Notes: generated by a model from the sequence alone, not told the origin. 64,000 nt of DNA from Spirochaeta thermophila DSM 6578 (GCF_000184345.1 NC_017583.1:2356001-2420000), one strand, 5' to 3'. Shown: positions 36,268-45,911, counted from the stretch's first letter. Translations and numbers: made by a program.

Positions 36268-36295
36268 TTGCGTGAGGGGACCTTCTCGTTATACT
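36268..36295 (+). promoter_or_regulatory. Promoter of ychF, predicted leaderless
   Basis: TTGCGT (36268-36273), 16-base spacer, TATACT (36290-36295), then 7 bases to the ATG at 36303. No ribosome site is seen. The right target repeat of ISNCY copy 2 ends at 36262, five bases before the -35. Confidence 0.65.
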
Positions 36296-36302
36296 TCCCC
36301 GT

Positions 36303-37412
36303 ATGGCACTCAACTGTGGTATCGTGGGACTCCCCAATGTGGGCAAGTCGACCATCTTTTCGGCCCTCACCGCCGCGCCGGCCGAAGCCGCGAACTACCC
36401 CTTCTGTACCATCGATCCCAATGTGGGGATCGTGGAAGTGCCCGATCCCCGGCTCCACAGGATCGCGGAGATCATACACCCCCGCAAGGTGGTACCCGCC
36501 GCCATGGAGTTCGTCGACATCGCAGGTCTCGTGAGGGGGGCATCGAAGGGAGAGGGTCTCGGCAACCAGTTCCTGGCCCACATCCGACAGGTGGGGATCA
36601 TCGCCCACGTGGTGCGGTGTTTCGAGGACCCCGACGTGGCCCACGTGAGCGGCAAGGTGGATCCGGCCGAGGACATTGCCACGATCACCACGGAACTCTG
36701 CCTCGCCGATCTCGAGACCGTGGAAAAACGTCTCGCCCGCCTCGAGAAACAGCGGAAGTCGCACGACAGGATCCAGGCGAAACAGGCCGAAGAGACGATC
36801 CCCCTCCTCCAGAGGGTGGGCTCCCGGCTCTCCGAGGGCGTCCCGGTGAGAGCCCAGGGCATCGAGAAGGAGGAACTGGAGCGTCTCTCCGACCTCTTCC
36901 TCCTGACTGCCAAGAAGCAGATCTACGTCTGTAATGTGGACGAAGAGGGGATCCATACCGAGAACGACTACGTGAAGGCGGTGAGGGACATCGCGGAAAG
37001 CGAAGGGGCCGACGTGGTGGTCCTCTGCGGAAAGCTGGAGGCCGAGATCGCGATGCTGGAAGATCCGGAGGAGCGGCGGGCCTTCCTGGAAGACGCAGGG
37101 CTGTCGGAGCCGGCCCTCAACGTGCTCATCCGCGCGGCCTTCCACACCCTCGGGCTGCGTACCTTCTTCACCGCAGGGGAGAAAGAAGCGAGGGCCTGGC
37201 CCTTTCCGGAGGGCATCACCGCCCAGGAGGCGGCCGGACTCATCCACACCGACTTCATGAAAGGCTTCGTGCGCGCAGAGGTCTACCGGTGTGACGACCT
37301 CTTCGAGCTGGGTTCCGAGCAGAAGATCCGGGAAGCCGGCAGGCTGCGCCTCGAGGGCCGAGACTATATCGTACAGGATGGAGACGTCGTCTACTTCAGG
37401 GTCAACGTATAG
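36303..37412 (+). CDS. ychF: Redox-regulated ATPase YchF (Obg-like ATPase)
   Basis: A 369-residue TRAFAC-class P-loop protein that binds ATP in preference to GTP and associates with ribosomes. G1 is GLPNVGKST at about 9-17, the switch region has DIAGLVRGASKGEGLGN, and the G4 position reads NVDE instead of NKxD, as usual in this family. The C-terminal TGS domain spans about 285-369 (DFMKGFVRAEVYRCDDL). The convergent leuD gene ends 5 bases after the stop. It is expressed from a promoter that survived an IS insertion just upstream. Confidence 0.96.
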   Translation: MALNCGIVGLPNVGKSTIFSALTAAPAEAANYPFCTIDPNVGIVEVPDPRLHRIAEIIHPRKVVPAAMEFVDIAGLVRGASKGEGLGNQFLAHIRQVGIIAHVVRCFEDPDVAHVSGKVDPAEDIATITTELCLADLETVEKRLARLEKQRKSHDRIQAKQAEETIPLLQRVGSRLSEGVPVRAQGIEKEELERLSDLFLLTAKKQIYVCNVDEEGIHTENDYVKAVRDIAESEGADVVVLCGKLEAEIAMLEDPEERRAFLEDAGLSEPALNVLIRAAFHTLGLRTFFTAGEKEARAWPFPEGITAQEAAGLIHTDFMKGFVRAEVYRCDDLFELGSEQKIREAGRLRLEGRDYIVQDGDVVYFRVNV

Positions 37413-37417
37413 TCCCT

Positions 37418-37945
37418 TCAGTAGTGGGAATCGGCGTACTCGACCCAACCACCCGCCTCGACCAGGGTCCGCTCGAACGGCCCGAGCTCAAACGGAACGG
37501 TCTTTTCCTTCTCCCCCCCTCTGATCGTCACCTCGCTCTTCGCGAGATCGATCGTGGCGAGGGCCTCGCCGGCGGAGAACTCCCTGAAGAGATCGTCGAT
37601 GAGTTCAGGGGCGAGGGTGATGGCGAGGAGTCCGCAGTTGAACATGTTCTGACGGAAGATGCGGGCGAATCCGGCCGCGATCACCGTGGTGATCCCGTTC
37701 ACTTCCAGGGCCCACACCGCATGCTCCCTCGAGGACCCGCACCCGAAGTTCTCCCTGGTGACGATCACCTTCACCTCCTCGAGATCCCGCTTCGGATCGA
37801 ACCCCTCGAGTTTGAGATCCTCGAGGAGGTAAGGCGCGAGGGCTTCCTTGGAGATCTCGGTGAGATACCGTGCCGGGATGATCTCATCGGTGTTGATGTC
37901 GGACCTGTCCAGAAAGAGGACTTTTCCTCCAAAGCCGTAGGCCAT
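37418..37945 (-). CDS. leuD: 3-isopropylmalate dehydratase, small subunit
   Basis: A 175-residue swivel-domain subunit of isopropylmalate isomerase. Motifs: NTDEIIPARYLT near residue 18 and NFGCGSSREHAVWAL near 66, both diagnostic. It works with LeuC to convert 2- to 3-isopropylmalate. It follows leuC by one base and must be co-transcribed. Length fits the archaeal-type LeuD2. No leuB is in the window. Confidence 0.95.
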   Translation of the reverse strand: MAYGFGGKVLFLDRSDINTDEIIPARYLTEISKEALAPYLLEDLKLEGFDPKRDLEEVKVIVTRENFGCGSSREHAVWALEVNGITTVIAAGFARIFRQNMFNCGLLAITLAPELIDDLFREFSAGEALATIDLAKSEVTIRGGEKEKTVPFELGPFERTLVEAGGWVEYADSHY

Positions 37946-37946
37946 C

Positions 37947-39233
37947 TCATCCCTCCCTGAAGAGCGGTGAATTGGTGATGTACCCTGCGATCGCCGTGGC
38001 CGCAGCGGTGGCGGGACTCATGAGGTGGACCATTCCCCCCTTCCCCATCCTCCCGTTGAAGTTCCGGTTGGTGGTGGAAGCGCACACCTCGCCCGGTGCG
38101 AGCACCCCGTTGCTCATCCCGAGACAGGCCCCGCACGTGGGATTCGTCACACAGAAGCCCGCCTCCATGAATATCTCGAGGAGGCCTTCCTTGAACGCCT
38201 GGGCATAGGCCCCCGGGCTCGCAGGAGAGACGATGCCACGCACATGGTCGGCGATCTTCTTTCCTTCCAAGATCTGGGCTGCGATACGAAGGTCCTCTAT
38301 CCGACCGTTGGTGCAGCTCCCGATGTAGACCTGATCCACCCTGGTGCCTTCCATTTCACGTACCGGCTTCACGAGGTCGGGCTTGTACCCGTACGTGACG
38401 AGGGGTTCGAGGTCGGAGACATCGTGTACGATCACCTCCTCGTACTTGGCATCCTCGTCCGGCCGCCACCGCTCGAAGTCCTCGAGGGCGGCCTCCTTGT
38501 TCGGGTACTCGTCCTCGATGAACGGCCAGAGGTATTCCACCGTCACCATGTCGGGGTAGCAGATCCCGGAAGTGGCCCCCGCCTCCACGGCCATGTTGCA
38601 GAGCGTCATCCGGCTCTCCATGGAGAAGTGCTCCACCACCGGACCGGAGAACTCGATCACACGGTCGGTGGCCCCGTTCACCCCGAGCCTGTGGATGATG
38701 GAGAGGATCACATCCTTCGCGAAGACACCGGGTTTAAGCGTCCCGATGATCTCGACCTTTATGGTACGCGGCCTCTTGAAGGCGCATACCCCCTTCAGGA
38801 TCCCCACCTCGAGGTCGGTGGTTCCCACACCGGCGGCAAAGGCTCCGAAGGCACCGTGCGTACAGGTGTGGGAATCGCCCATGATCACCGTGAATCCGGG
38901 ACGGACGAATCCCCGCTCCGGGAAGAGGGCGTGACACACCCCGTTTCTCCCTATGTCGAAGAACTCGATCCCATGCCTCCGGGACCATTCCCTCAGGATC
39001 TTTCCCTGGATCGCGGTCTTCGAATCCTTCGCCGGGGTGACGTGGTCGATCACGGCCTTGATCTTCGAGGCATCAAAGACCCGGTCCTTGCCCCGCGCCA
39101 CGAGGTCGTTGATCGCGATGGGTGTGGTGATCTCGTGGCAGAAGACCCTGTCGAGGGAGAGGACATGGACTCCCTCATAGGGTTCCTCCACCAGATGGGC
39201 GTCGAAGATCTTCTCTGCAACGGTCTTTCCCAT
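37947..39233 (-). CDS. leuC: 3-isopropylmalate dehydratase, large subunit
   Basis: A 428-residue aconitase-family subunit carrying the 4Fe-4S cluster. Cys ligands appear in YIGSCTNGR (about 303) and in NPTCGACLGMSNG (about 362-373). MGDSHTCTHG near 120 is the substrate loop. Length and motifs fit the LeuC2 class; homoaconitase cannot be fully excluded but neighbouring leuD and a leuA elsewhere support leucine synthesis. GGAGAGG precedes the ATG. A TATAGT with extended TGA lies at 39278-39273 on the minus strand as a possible -10. Unlike leuA, no Leu-rich leader precedes it. Confidence 0.93.
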   Translation of the reverse strand: MGKTVAEKIFDAHLVEEPYEGVHVLSLDRVFCHEITTPIAINDLVARGKDRVFDASKIKAVIDHVTPAKDSKTAIQGKILREWSRRHGIEFFDIGRNGVCHALFPERGFVRPGFTVIMGDSHTCTHGAFGAFAAGVGTTDLEVGILKGVCAFKRPRTIKVEIIGTLKPGVFAKDVILSIIHRLGVNGATDRVIEFSGPVVEHFSMESRMTLCNMAVEAGATSGICYPDMVTVEYLWPFIEDEYPNKEAALEDFERWRPDEDAKYEEVIVHDVSDLEPLVTYGYKPDLVKPVREMEGTRVDQVYIGSCTNGRIEDLRIAAQILEGKKIADHVRGIVSPASPGAYAQAFKEGLLEIFMEAGFCVTNPTCGACLGMSNGVLAPGEVCASTTNRNFNGRMGKGGMVHLMSPATAAATAIAGYITNSPLFREG

Positions 39234-39315
39234 GGACCTCTCCGGATGGTTCGATCTCGCTATTTTTCATGGACTATATCACGAGGACTTCATCTGAGAA
39301 AGCCCCTCTCCATCC

Positions 39316-39344
39316 TTGAAGGCCATCCCCTCCCTATCTATACT
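39316..39344 (+). promoter_or_regulatory. Promoter of ltaE, predicted leaderless
   Basis: TTGAAG (39316-39321), 17-base spacer, TATACT (39339-39344), then 6 bases to the ATG at 39351. No ribosome site is present. Confidence 0.7.
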
Positions 39345-39350
39345 CCCCTT

Positions 39351-40367
39351 ATGAGATCCGACCTGTTCGCGAGCGACAACACTGCACCCGTCCATCCCAG
39401 GGTCATGGAGGCCATCCTCGCCGCAAACGAGGGACCCGCCCTCGCCTACGGCGAGGATCCCCTCTCGGCACGAGCCCGATCCCTTCTCAGGGAACAGACA
39501 GGGGCGCGGCACGTCTTCTTCCTTCACACCGGCACCGCGGCCAACGTGGTGGGCATGGCGCCCTTCCTCCGTCCCTACCACGCCGTCATCACATCCCACA
39601 TCGCCCACCTCAATACCCACGAGTGCGGAGCCCTCCAGCGGGCCACCGGAGCCCGTATCTTCCCCGTCGTCACCCCCGACGGCAAGCTCACCCCCGAGCA
39701 CGTGGAACCCTTCCTCCACGCCTCAGGGAACCCACACGAATCCCAACCCGCCGTCGTCTCCATCACCCAACCCACGGAACGCGGCACGCTCTACTTTCCC
39801 CATGAGATACGGGCCCTCGCAGACCTCGCCCACAGGCACGGCCTCCTCCTCCACGTCGACGGGGCCCGGCTTCCCCAGGCCGCCGCGGCCCTGGGGCTCT
39901 CTCTCGGAGCACTCACTGCCGAGTGCGGCATCGACATCCTTTCACTCGGGGGAGCGAAGTGCGGTCTCATGTACGGAGAGGCGGTGCTCCTGTGGGTGGA
40001 CACGAAGGAGATGCCCTTCCATCTCAAACAGACCATGCAGCTCGCCCCGAAGATGCGTTTCATCGCCGCCCAGTTCCTCGCCCTCTACGAGGACGACCTG
40101 TGGCTCGGCCTGGCCCGTACCGCCAATACCAGGGCCCAGCACCTCGCACGGGAACTCGCAGCCCTCGGGATCACCATCGCCTACCCTGTGGAGACGAACG
40201 CCGTCTTTCCCCGGCTGCCCGCCCCGGTGGCACGGAGGCTCCTCGATCACTACACCTTCTATCAGTGGGAAGATGATATTTACAGGCTCATGACTTCGTA
40301 CGCGACCCGAGAGGAAGACATCGAGATATTCGCGAGAAAGCTTCGATCCTTCCTCGAAGCCGTCTAG
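39351..40367 (+). CDS. ltaE: Low-specificity threonine aldolase
   Basis: A 338-residue PLP enzyme that cleaves threonine or allo-threonine to glycine and acetaldehyde. Start MRSDLFASDNTAPVHP is typical (SDNT motif). HVDGARLPQAAAAL holds the PLP-contacting Asp, and LGGAKCGLMYGE holds the PLP Lys (about K203). The open frame continues 1.3 kb upstream, but that part is antisense to leuC and was dropped. The start is confirmed by the promoter 6 bases upstream. It overlaps the convergent ferredoxin-thioredoxin-reductase-like gene by 4 bases. Confidence 0.92.
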   Translation: MRSDLFASDNTAPVHPRVMEAILAANEGPALAYGEDPLSARARSLLREQTGARHVFFLHTGTAANVVGMAPFLRPYHAVITSHIAHLNTHECGALQRATGARIFPVVTPDGKLTPEHVEPFLHASGNPHESQPAVVSITQPTERGTLYFPHEIRALADLAHRHGLLLHVDGARLPQAAAALGLSLGALTAECGIDILSLGGAKCGLMYGEAVLLWVDTKEMPFHLKQTMQLAPKMRFIAAQFLALYEDDLWLGLARTANTRAQHLARELAALGITIAYPVETNAVFPRLPAPVARRLLDHYTFYQWEDDIYRLMTSYATREEDIEIFARKLRSFLEAV

Positions 40368-40696
40368 GGACAACGCTCCGGCGGCCTGCGTTCTGGGATG
40401 CTCCTCGCCTCCCTCCCCTCCCGGGCTGCCTCTCTGGAGAAAAAGAGGCCGCAGAAGCACTGACCGTACTCGGCGATGTCCGCCTCGGCGTAGACGCACG
40501 GACAGACCACATCTCTGTCCTTCTCCCTGTCCTCCCAGCTCTCTCTGCAGGGGCAGAGGTAGTAGCCGTGGCGGTCCCTCTGCCTCGCGAGCCCCTCCAC
40601 GAGGAAGGAGACGAACCGCTCGTCAGGATTGATCGCCCACCCCCTCCTACGGGCCACCCGTTCCACGAAACGCCGCGCCTCTTCGATCCCGTTCAT
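40364..40696 (-). CDS. Ferredoxin-thioredoxin reductase catalytic-chain-like protein
   Basis: A 110-residue protein with the Cys pattern of the FTR catalytic beta chain: CPCRE, VVCPC and GQCFCGLF, which together bind a 4Fe-4S cluster next to an active-site disulphide. GYYLCPCRES and EYGQCFCGLF match that family closely. In plants FTR reduces thioredoxin with ferredoxin; here the obvious partner is the glutaredoxin-like gene directly upstream. Start ATG 40696 overlaps the glutaredoxin stop (ATGA). No FTR variable chain is seen. Confidence 0.88.
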   Translation of the reverse strand: MNGIEEARRFVERVARRRGWAINPDERFVSFLVEGLARQRDRHGYYLCPCRESWEDREKDRDVVCPCVYAEADIAEYGQCFCGLFFSREAAREGREARSIPERRPPERCP

Positions 40697-40995
40697 AGGA
40701 GAAGCTCCTCCCAATCGGCACGGATGAACCCCACCCGGAACTCCCTCCGCCCCTCGGGCCACTCCACCACCAGGAAGGGAAACCCCACCCGGACCTCGAA
40801 CTCGTTGGCGAGCGAGGCCTTCAGGGACAGGCGCTCCTCCCTGGGGAGCACGTCGACCTCCAGGTAGTCGAAGGGGATCTCGTGCCCCCTGAGGAACTCC
40901 ACCGCCCTTCGGCAGAACCCGCAGGTGGAAAGTCCGTACACCGTCACCTTGTAGGGGACATCCCGTCCTTCGAAGTGAGTGAACTCGTAGGCCAT
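40693..40995 (-). CDS. Glutaredoxin-like protein
   Basis: A 100-residue thioredoxin-fold protein with the active site CGFC near residues 25-28 (VYGLSTCGFCRRAVEFL). A cis-Pro follows in VGFPFLVV. CGFC differs from the classical CPYC and is seen in the NrdH/Grx-like group of anaerobes. Paired with the FTR-like gene by a 4-base overlap, it is likely the electron acceptor of that enzyme. GGTGAT is a weak ribosome site. The gene upstream on this strand is a putative zinc peptidase 44 bases away. Confidence 0.88.
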   Translation of the reverse strand: MAYEFTHFEGRDVPYKVTVYGLSTCGFCRRAVEFLRGHEIPFDYLEVDVLPREERLSLKASLANEFEVRVGFPFLVVEWPEGRREFRVGFIRADWEELLL

Positions 40996-41039
40996 GTGAT
41001 CACCATAACAGAACGACGTCCGCTCCGCAAGCGCAGACC

Positions 41040-41840
41040 TCAGCCCCCCTCGCCCATCGCCTGCTCGAGCAGGGCATTGATCTCCTCGAGCCGCCTGGAG
41101 AGGTTCTCTATGGTCCGCTCGATCCTCATCTTTTCCTGCTGCAACCGTTCGAGCGGATCGGGAGGCGCCTTCTCCTTCCGGAGTTCGGTCTTCACCACGT
41201 GCGAGGGCACCCCCTTGAGCAGGGCATCCTCGGCTCTCTTCCGCTCCTCGGGCTTTGCAAAGGAGACCACGGTCTTCATATTCTCGTACCCTATCTCAGG
41301 AGAGACGTCGTAGGAATAGGCCTTGATGAGGGTATGGGCCACGGTCCTCCCGAGTCCCAGGACCCGTTCCACATAGTCCTCGAACCGGGCCCCGTACTTC
41401 TCACAGAGGGACTCGGCACGAACCAGAAGACGACCGAGATCCTTCATGAGCTTCCCGTTGGCGCCGATATAGTCCCTCTTGATCGTCTCGGTGAGCTGCT
41501 GGAACTCCTCGTTGTGATCGAAGATGTTCTGATAGATCCCCATCTCTTCCGCCCGTTCGAGTAGACTGTGGAAGAGGGTCCAGAACTCCTGGGTGTGGAC
41601 CCTGTTCGTGACCGGGAGGGGCGAGGTGGTGTAGTAGATGTGGTGGGCGAACTCGTGGATCGCAGTGTACATGAGATCGTTGTCGTTGGAGAAGTTGCGA
41701 TTGTGGATGATGATCTCCCGCCTGTCGGGATAGTAGACCCCGTTGGCCTTCTTGCTCTGTTTACCGGAGAAGATCACAGTAAAATCGATCACGCCGGGCT
41801 CCAGCCTGAGGAGCTGCTGTTTCACCTGGTCCTGGTTCAT
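41040..41840 (-). CDS. Putative zincin-like protein with HExxH motif
   Basis: 266 residues, no export signal. IHEFAHHIYY at about 82-91 (counted from MNQDQV) is an HExxH zinc-peptidase signature inside a helix, in a fold resembling SprT-like or minigluzincin proteins. VTNRVHTQEFWTLFHSLL that follows may give the third zinc ligand (H in RVHTQEFW). The C-terminus (about 215-262) is a coiled coil ending LEEINALLEQ. I chose ATG 41840 because a promoter lies 9 bases upstream and because upstream frame is non-coding. A role in regulated proteolysis is possible but unproved. Genes for glutaredoxin and FTR follow. Confidence 0.75.
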   Translation of the reverse strand: MNQDQVKQQLLRLEPGVIDFTVIFSGKQSKKANGVYYPDRREIIIHNRNFSNDNDLMYTAIHEFAHHIYYTTSPLPVTNRVHTQEFWTLFHSLLERAEEMGIYQNIFDHNEEFQQLTETIKRDYIGANGKLMKDLGRLLVRAESLCEKYGARFEDYVERVLGLGRTVAHTLIKAYSYDVSPEIGYENMKTVVSFAKPEERKRAEDALLKGVPSHVVKTELRKEKAPPDPLERLQQEKMRIERTIENLSRRLEEINALLEQAMGEGG

Positions 41841-41849
41841 AGACCCATG

Positions 41850-41878
41850 AGTATAGGGGAAACCAGGATGAAGCGCAA
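41850..41878 (-). promoter_or_regulatory. Promoter of zincin-like gene, near-leaderless
   Basis: On the minus strand TTGCGC (41878-41873), 17-base spacer, TATACT (41855-41850), then 9 bases to the ATG at 41840. The predicted 5' leader is two to three bases. Confidence 0.65.
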
Positions 41879-41976
41879 GCCAAACCATCCGAAGCTCGTC
41901 CGTGAACTTGTGCTGTCCGGTAAAATGACGTACAATCACACGTGGCCCGCAACTTCAGACGGAGAGAGGAACCGAT

Positions 41977-43926
41977 ATGAAACTGCGCACACGACTCTAC
42001 CTCATCCTCATTTTGGTGGGCGTGTTGCTCTCCTTCGTGGTGGGAGCGCTCGTCATGCGGAACGCCGTGATCACCTCGCTCCAGGACCTCCAGAAGGCCG
42101 GGTTCAGAACCCTCAGCCAGGCCCAGACATTCATCTCCCGAAGCAAGGATCTCGTGGCCTACGACACCGAACTCCATCAGGACGAGTACCTCCCCGCCAT
42201 CCTCGATCTTTGGAAACAAAACATCCAGCAGACCGAGCAGGCGCTCCTCGCCCTCAGTTCCCATCCCGCGAGACGATTCCTCTCTCCCGATCTCCGAGAG
42301 GAGATCTCCAAGATCTACACCCTCTGGAGCACCAATCAGGAACGCTTCACCCTCACCGAGCAATACCTCCAGGACCTCATCGACCTCCCCGATATCCCCG
42401 AGGCGTACAAACGCGGGATACTCCAGATACAGAAGTATCTCTATACCATCCCTGATCCACCAGGTATCGCCCTCCTCCGCATCACCCAGGCCTGGGATCA
42501 GGTGAAGATCACCATCAACACCGCGGAGGAATTCGTCACCCAAAGGATCGAAAGTCTCGTGGACGAAATCGAGAGGCAGGTGGGGGTCATCACCACGGTG
42601 TCGCAGTGGGTCCTCATCGGCCTCACCCTCCTCGTCATCGGCCTCACCGCCCTCCTCGTCGCCACCACCACCCGCTCCCTCGCCTCCCGCATCCTCCGCA
42701 TCGAGACCGCCATGAACCGCATCCGCAACCGCGACCTCACCTCACTCCACGAACTCGCCGATAGATCCCTCACCGCCTCCAAAGACGAGCTCACTCACCT
42801 CGCCTCCCACATCTCCACCGTCCTCCAGACCATCCGCGACTTCCTCCTCTCGGTCCGCGAGGCCTCCCGCAACGTCGAGGAACTCAAGGATGTCCTCGCA
42901 GGCGGCGCCGCCCAGTCCGCCAGCGCCCTCAACCAGATCACCCGCACCATCGAGTCCATCCGCGACCTCGTCGCCAGACTCGATACCAACCTCGACGCCA
43001 CCTCCTCCGCCATCTCCTCCATCGTCGACCGCATCCACTCCGTCGTCTCTCAGATCCAGACCCAGGCCCGCAACATCGCCGAAAGCTCCGCCGCCATCGA
43101 ACAGATGAACGCCTCCGTCCAGCACGTCGCCTCCCTCGCAGAGGAGCGCAGATCCCGCACCGCCGACCTCCTCTCCGTCATCCACGACGGCGGAGAAAAG
43201 GTCAGCACCACCAACGAGGTCATCTCCTCCATCCACCGCGAAATCTCCGACATCCAGGAGATCATCGAGATCATCGACACCGTCGCCGAGCAGACCAACC
43301 TCCTCTCCATGAACGCCGCCATCGAGAGCGCCCACGCAGGCGAGGCAGGCCGCGGCTTCGCCGTCGTCGCCGAGGAGATCCGCAAGCTCGCAGAGTCCAC
43401 CGGCGAGCACGCCGACCGCATCAGCCAGTCCCTCTCCCGCATCACAGACCGCATCCAGCAGGCCCTCCGCGCCAGCGACGAGAGCCACCACGCCTTCGAA
43501 AACATCCGCCGCGAGGTCGCCCAGTTCGCCACCGCCCTCGACGAAATCGCCGCCAGCATGACCGAGCTCTCACGCGCGAGCTCCTCCATCCTCTCCGCCA
43601 CCCAGACCATCTCTTCCATCACCCAGAAGATCGAAGAGGGCGCCGACACCATGCTCAAGCAGTCAGGCACCATCCAGGACGCCGCAGAGGGCTCCCGCTC
43701 CATCTCCTCAGAGGTCAGACGCGGTATCGAGGAGATCGAGCGCGGCACCAAGGAGATCCTCCAGGCCGTCACCGTCATAAGCGACCTCGCCCAGGAGGCC
43801 CGATCCCGCATGACCGGCCTCCGCCACACCGTCGACACCTTCACCCTCGAGGAATCCCAGGCCGATAGTACGTCCCCACATCCGGAGGATGCCCACCCTG
43901 AGGAACAACCATCCCTTCCTAGGTAG
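41977..43926 (+). CDS. Methyl-accepting chemotaxis protein, twin A
   Basis: A 649-residue chemoreceptor. TM1 at about 8-27 ([18 protein letters not shown]), a helical periplasmic sensor of about 180 residues, TM2 at about 209-231 ([18 protein letters not shown]), HAMP, then a signalling domain with the tip [17 protein letters not shown] and [18 protein letters not shown] (about 437-473). A ribosome site GGAGAGAGG precedes the ATG and TACAAT at 41930-41935 is a possible -10. From residue 208 on it is nearly identical to the receptor at 48922; the sensors are related but diverged. The 3' end overlaps the convergent regulator by 8 bases. Confidence 0.95.
   Translation: MKLRTRLYLILILVGVLLSFVVGALVMRNAVITSLQDLQKAGFRTLSQAQTFISRSKDLVAYDTELHQDEYLPAILDLWKQNIQQTEQALLALSSHPARRFLSPDLREEISKIYTLWSTNQERFTLTEQYLQDLIDLPDIPEAYKRGILQIQKYLYTIPDPPGIALLRITQAWDQVKITINTAEEFVTQRIESLVDEIERQVGVITTVSQWVLIGLTLLVIGLTALLVATTTRSLASRILRIETAMNRIRNRDLTSLHELADRSLTASKDELTHLASHISTVLQTIRDFLLSVREASRNVEELKDVLAGGAAQSASALNQITRTIESIRDLVARLDTNLDATSSAISSIVDRIHSVVSQIQTQARNIAESSAAIEQMNASVQHVASLAEERRSRTADLLSVIHDGGEKVSTTNEVISSIHREISDIQEIIEIIDTVAEQTNLLSMNAAIESAHAGEAGRGFAVVAEEIRKLAESTGEHADRISQSLSRITDRIQQALRASDESHHAFENIRREVAQFATALDEIAASMTELSRASSSILSATQTISSITQKIEEGADTMLKQSGTIQDAAEGSRSISSEVRRGIEEIERGTKEILQAVTVISDLAQEARSRMTGLRHTVDTFTLEESQADSTSPHPEDAHPEEQPSLPR
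42601..43900 (+). repeat. Long direct repeat, left copy (chemoreceptor 3' region)
   Basis: This 1300-bp stretch matches 49546-50845 with a constant offset of 6945 bases and no gap; I noticed only about a dozen substitutions by eye. It encodes TM2, HAMP and the whole signalling domain. Identity continues into the last codons, then stops. Confidence 0.9.
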
Positions 43927-45844
43927 AGGAGGGAGTGGCACGCCTCCTGTAGGCGGTGGGAGGTACTCCCTCGTAGCGCTTGAAGACATAGCTGAAATAG
44001 GAGGAACTTTTGAATCCTACCCTGAAGGCAACCTCGGTCACGTTCAACCTCCCCTCCCGGAGGAGCTCCTTCGCCCTTTCCACGCGTACGGAGGTGACGT
44101 ACTCGCCGAACCTGCGTCCCGTTTCCCTCTTGAAGAGATGGAGGAAGTAGGAGGGACTGATATTGAGGGACCGGGCCACCTCCCTGTAATCGATATCCCT
44201 CTCGAACCTCTCCGCCACGTAGCTCCTCGCCCGATCCACGAGGGAACTGGATCTCTGACGGTATTGATCACTCACCCAGGATCCGATGGCCCTCACTATT
44301 TCAAGCCCTGTACGGTACATCGACTCGATATCCTCCGCCTGTTGCAACTCCACACCCCATGAGAGCAGGTGTGCATAGATCCGGGCCTTGATGCGGGAAG
44401 AAAGCACGGGTATCCCCGCCACGGTCCCCACGAGCTCGTACAGGGTGGCCCTGATCCACTCCGGATTGTCGAGCGACCATCTCCGTACCGCATTGAAATA
44501 GTTCCCAAAGGCCTTCTCGAGGCTTCCCAGGTGCCCCAGCTTGATACTGCTCACGAGCGCCTCCTTCTCACTCGCCGGGAACGCCTCGCCATCCCCTGGA
44601 TCGACCAGACTCTCGTACTCGATCACCCCATCCAGGTGGTGGACCTCGCCGTACTGCTGTGCATAGACCGCCTCCTGGAACGATGTCGCAATCCGGCACA
44701 CCGACTCCTTCGGCCGCCCCACCCCGATCACCAGATGGACACCCTCGCGTGATGAGGTCCTGTAAAACCCCTCCAGGGCCTCCCTCAAGAGGGCCGTCTT
44801 CCCCTCTCCTGTCTTCACGAGGATCGCGCTCCGGTGATTCCCTACATGCAGCATGAGGACCTCGTCTTCGAGGAAATACCTCCTCAACTCCCGCTCGAGA
44901 CGGGAAGAGATCCGATCCCCCTTCTCCAAGTCCCCTCCCCCTCGGAGTGAGGACACATCCGAGACATGAACGCGCATCACCACCGCGGTATTGAGCTCAG
45001 CGCTCGCGGAGAGCAGTCTCAGGAACTGGGGGAGATCCTTCGATTCGGATTCCCCCACGAGTATGCGGGAGGTAATCTCCCTCTCGATGAGGGGAACCAC
45101 CTTCTCTCTGAGGAAATTCGTCTCCTGTACGTCGTACCCCACCGCTGCCACGAAGAAGATCACCACCAGGAAGGACGCCGTGTAGTAGAGCCACCACTGG
45201 GCGAGACACGAACCGATGATGAACGAAAGGGCGAAGACCGCGAGCCCCATGTTGATCATCAGGTTCTTCTTCAGGTAGGCCCCACCCTCACCTGATCCCC
45301 AGAGATTACGAAGTCCCAGGAACGACACATAGAGGAGAAGGGCCCCTATGCTGATCTGGGCATAGAGGGCGAACTCCCTCCCGTAATAGGGAGCTGCCCC
45401 AAAAGGGGTCGCGTTCTCATACCCCCGTACTCCCACGACCTCGAAAAGCACGACGCTGTCGCGTGTGCCCAGAGTGTTGAACACCACGTAGAGGACACTC
45501 AAGGAGACACACAGGAGGGCGAGCTCCACCATCAGGACGCTTCTCCTCCGCCACAAGAAGTTCGACATGAAGATCACGAGGGGGGCGATGATCCCTCCCA
45601 GGAGGAAGACACGGAGGTTCACGATGATCAAGGGGAGAGGATAGGGACCGAGGAGCACCTGGAGCGGTCTACCCAGGAGAAAGGCGGTGAAGGAGAACAG
45701 GAAGACCCTCAGGAACTTCAAGGACGCCGGGTGATGGACATTCGAAAGAAGGAAATAGACGAGACACACCGTGAACACGAGGGAGCTCATCACCGGGATG
45801 GCGACATTGGAGACGAAGAGCGCAGCATCCTTCACCATCATCAT
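43919..45844 (-). CDS. Membrane-bound AraC-family regulator with 7TM-type sensor
   Basis: A 641-residue one-component regulator. About seven hydrophobic segments lie in residues 5-250 (for example [87 protein letters not shown]). A cytosolic middle region (about 265-520) precedes two AraC helix-turn-helix motifs (about 540-635; [21 protein letters not shown] and [22 protein letters not shown] in part). Start is placed at the first of three ATGs at 45844. It probably senses a ligand in or near the membrane and controls the adjacent TRAP genes. A terminator separates it from dctM, so it has its own promoter. Confidence 0.85.
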   Translation of the reverse strand: MMMVKDAALFVSNVAIPVMSSLVFTVCLVYFLLSNVHHPASLKFLRVFLFSFTAFLLGRPLQVLLGPYPLPLIIVNLRVFLLGGIIAPLVIFMSNFLWRRRSVLMVELALLCVSLSVLYVVFNTLGTRDSVVLFEVVGVRGYENATPFGAAPYYGREFALYAQISIGALLLYVSFLGLRNLWGSGEGGAYLKKNLMINMGLAVFALSFIIGSCLAQWWLYYTASFLVVIFFVAAVGYDVQETNFLREKVVPLIEREITSRILVGESESKDLPQFLRLLSASAELNTAVVMRVHVSDVSSLRGGGDLEKGDRISSRLERELRRYFLEDEVLMLHVGNHRSAILVKTGEGKTALLREALEGFYRTSSREGVHLVIGVGRPKESVCRIATSFQEAVYAQQYGEVHHLDGVIEYESLVDPGDGEAFPASEKEALVSSIKLGHLGSLEKAFGNYFNAVRRWSLDNPEWIRATLYELVGTVAGIPVLSSRIKARIYAHLLSWGVELQQAEDIESMYRTGLEIVRAIGSWVSDQYRQRSSSLVDRARSYVAERFERDIDYREVARSLNISPSYFLHLFKRETGRRFGEYVTSVRVERAKELLREGRLNVTEVAFRVGFKSSSYFSYVFKRYEGVPPTAYRRRATPSST

Positions 45845-45872
45845 AGTATCCCAGACCTTCCCCCCTGGCAAG

Positions 45873-45904
45873 AAAAAATCCCTCCGGCGGATCCGCCGGA
45901 GGGA
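45873..45904 (-). terminator. Intrinsic terminator after dctM
   Basis: A perfect 26-bp palindrome (45879-45904, outer arm TCCCTCCGGCGG) followed on the minus strand by TTTTTT. It starts 8 bases after the dctM stop. Confidence 0.9.
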
Positions 45905-45911
45905 CACCCAC

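Noticed and set aside
38025-39350. A 780-codon open frame that would fuse an upstream domain to threonine aldolase
   Set aside because: The first 442 codons are antisense to leuC and leuD and have the composition of a shadow frame. The aldolase has its own promoter and family-typical N-terminus at 39351.
42742-43491. Long minus-strand frames rich in Gly and Asp opposite both chemoreceptors
   Set aside because: They copy the repeat exactly and have no start signals; shadows of the coiled-coil codon bias.
45879-45904. 26-bp palindrome as a regulatory operator
   Set aside because: It lies 8 bases after dctM and is followed by T6 on that strand, so it is a terminator.
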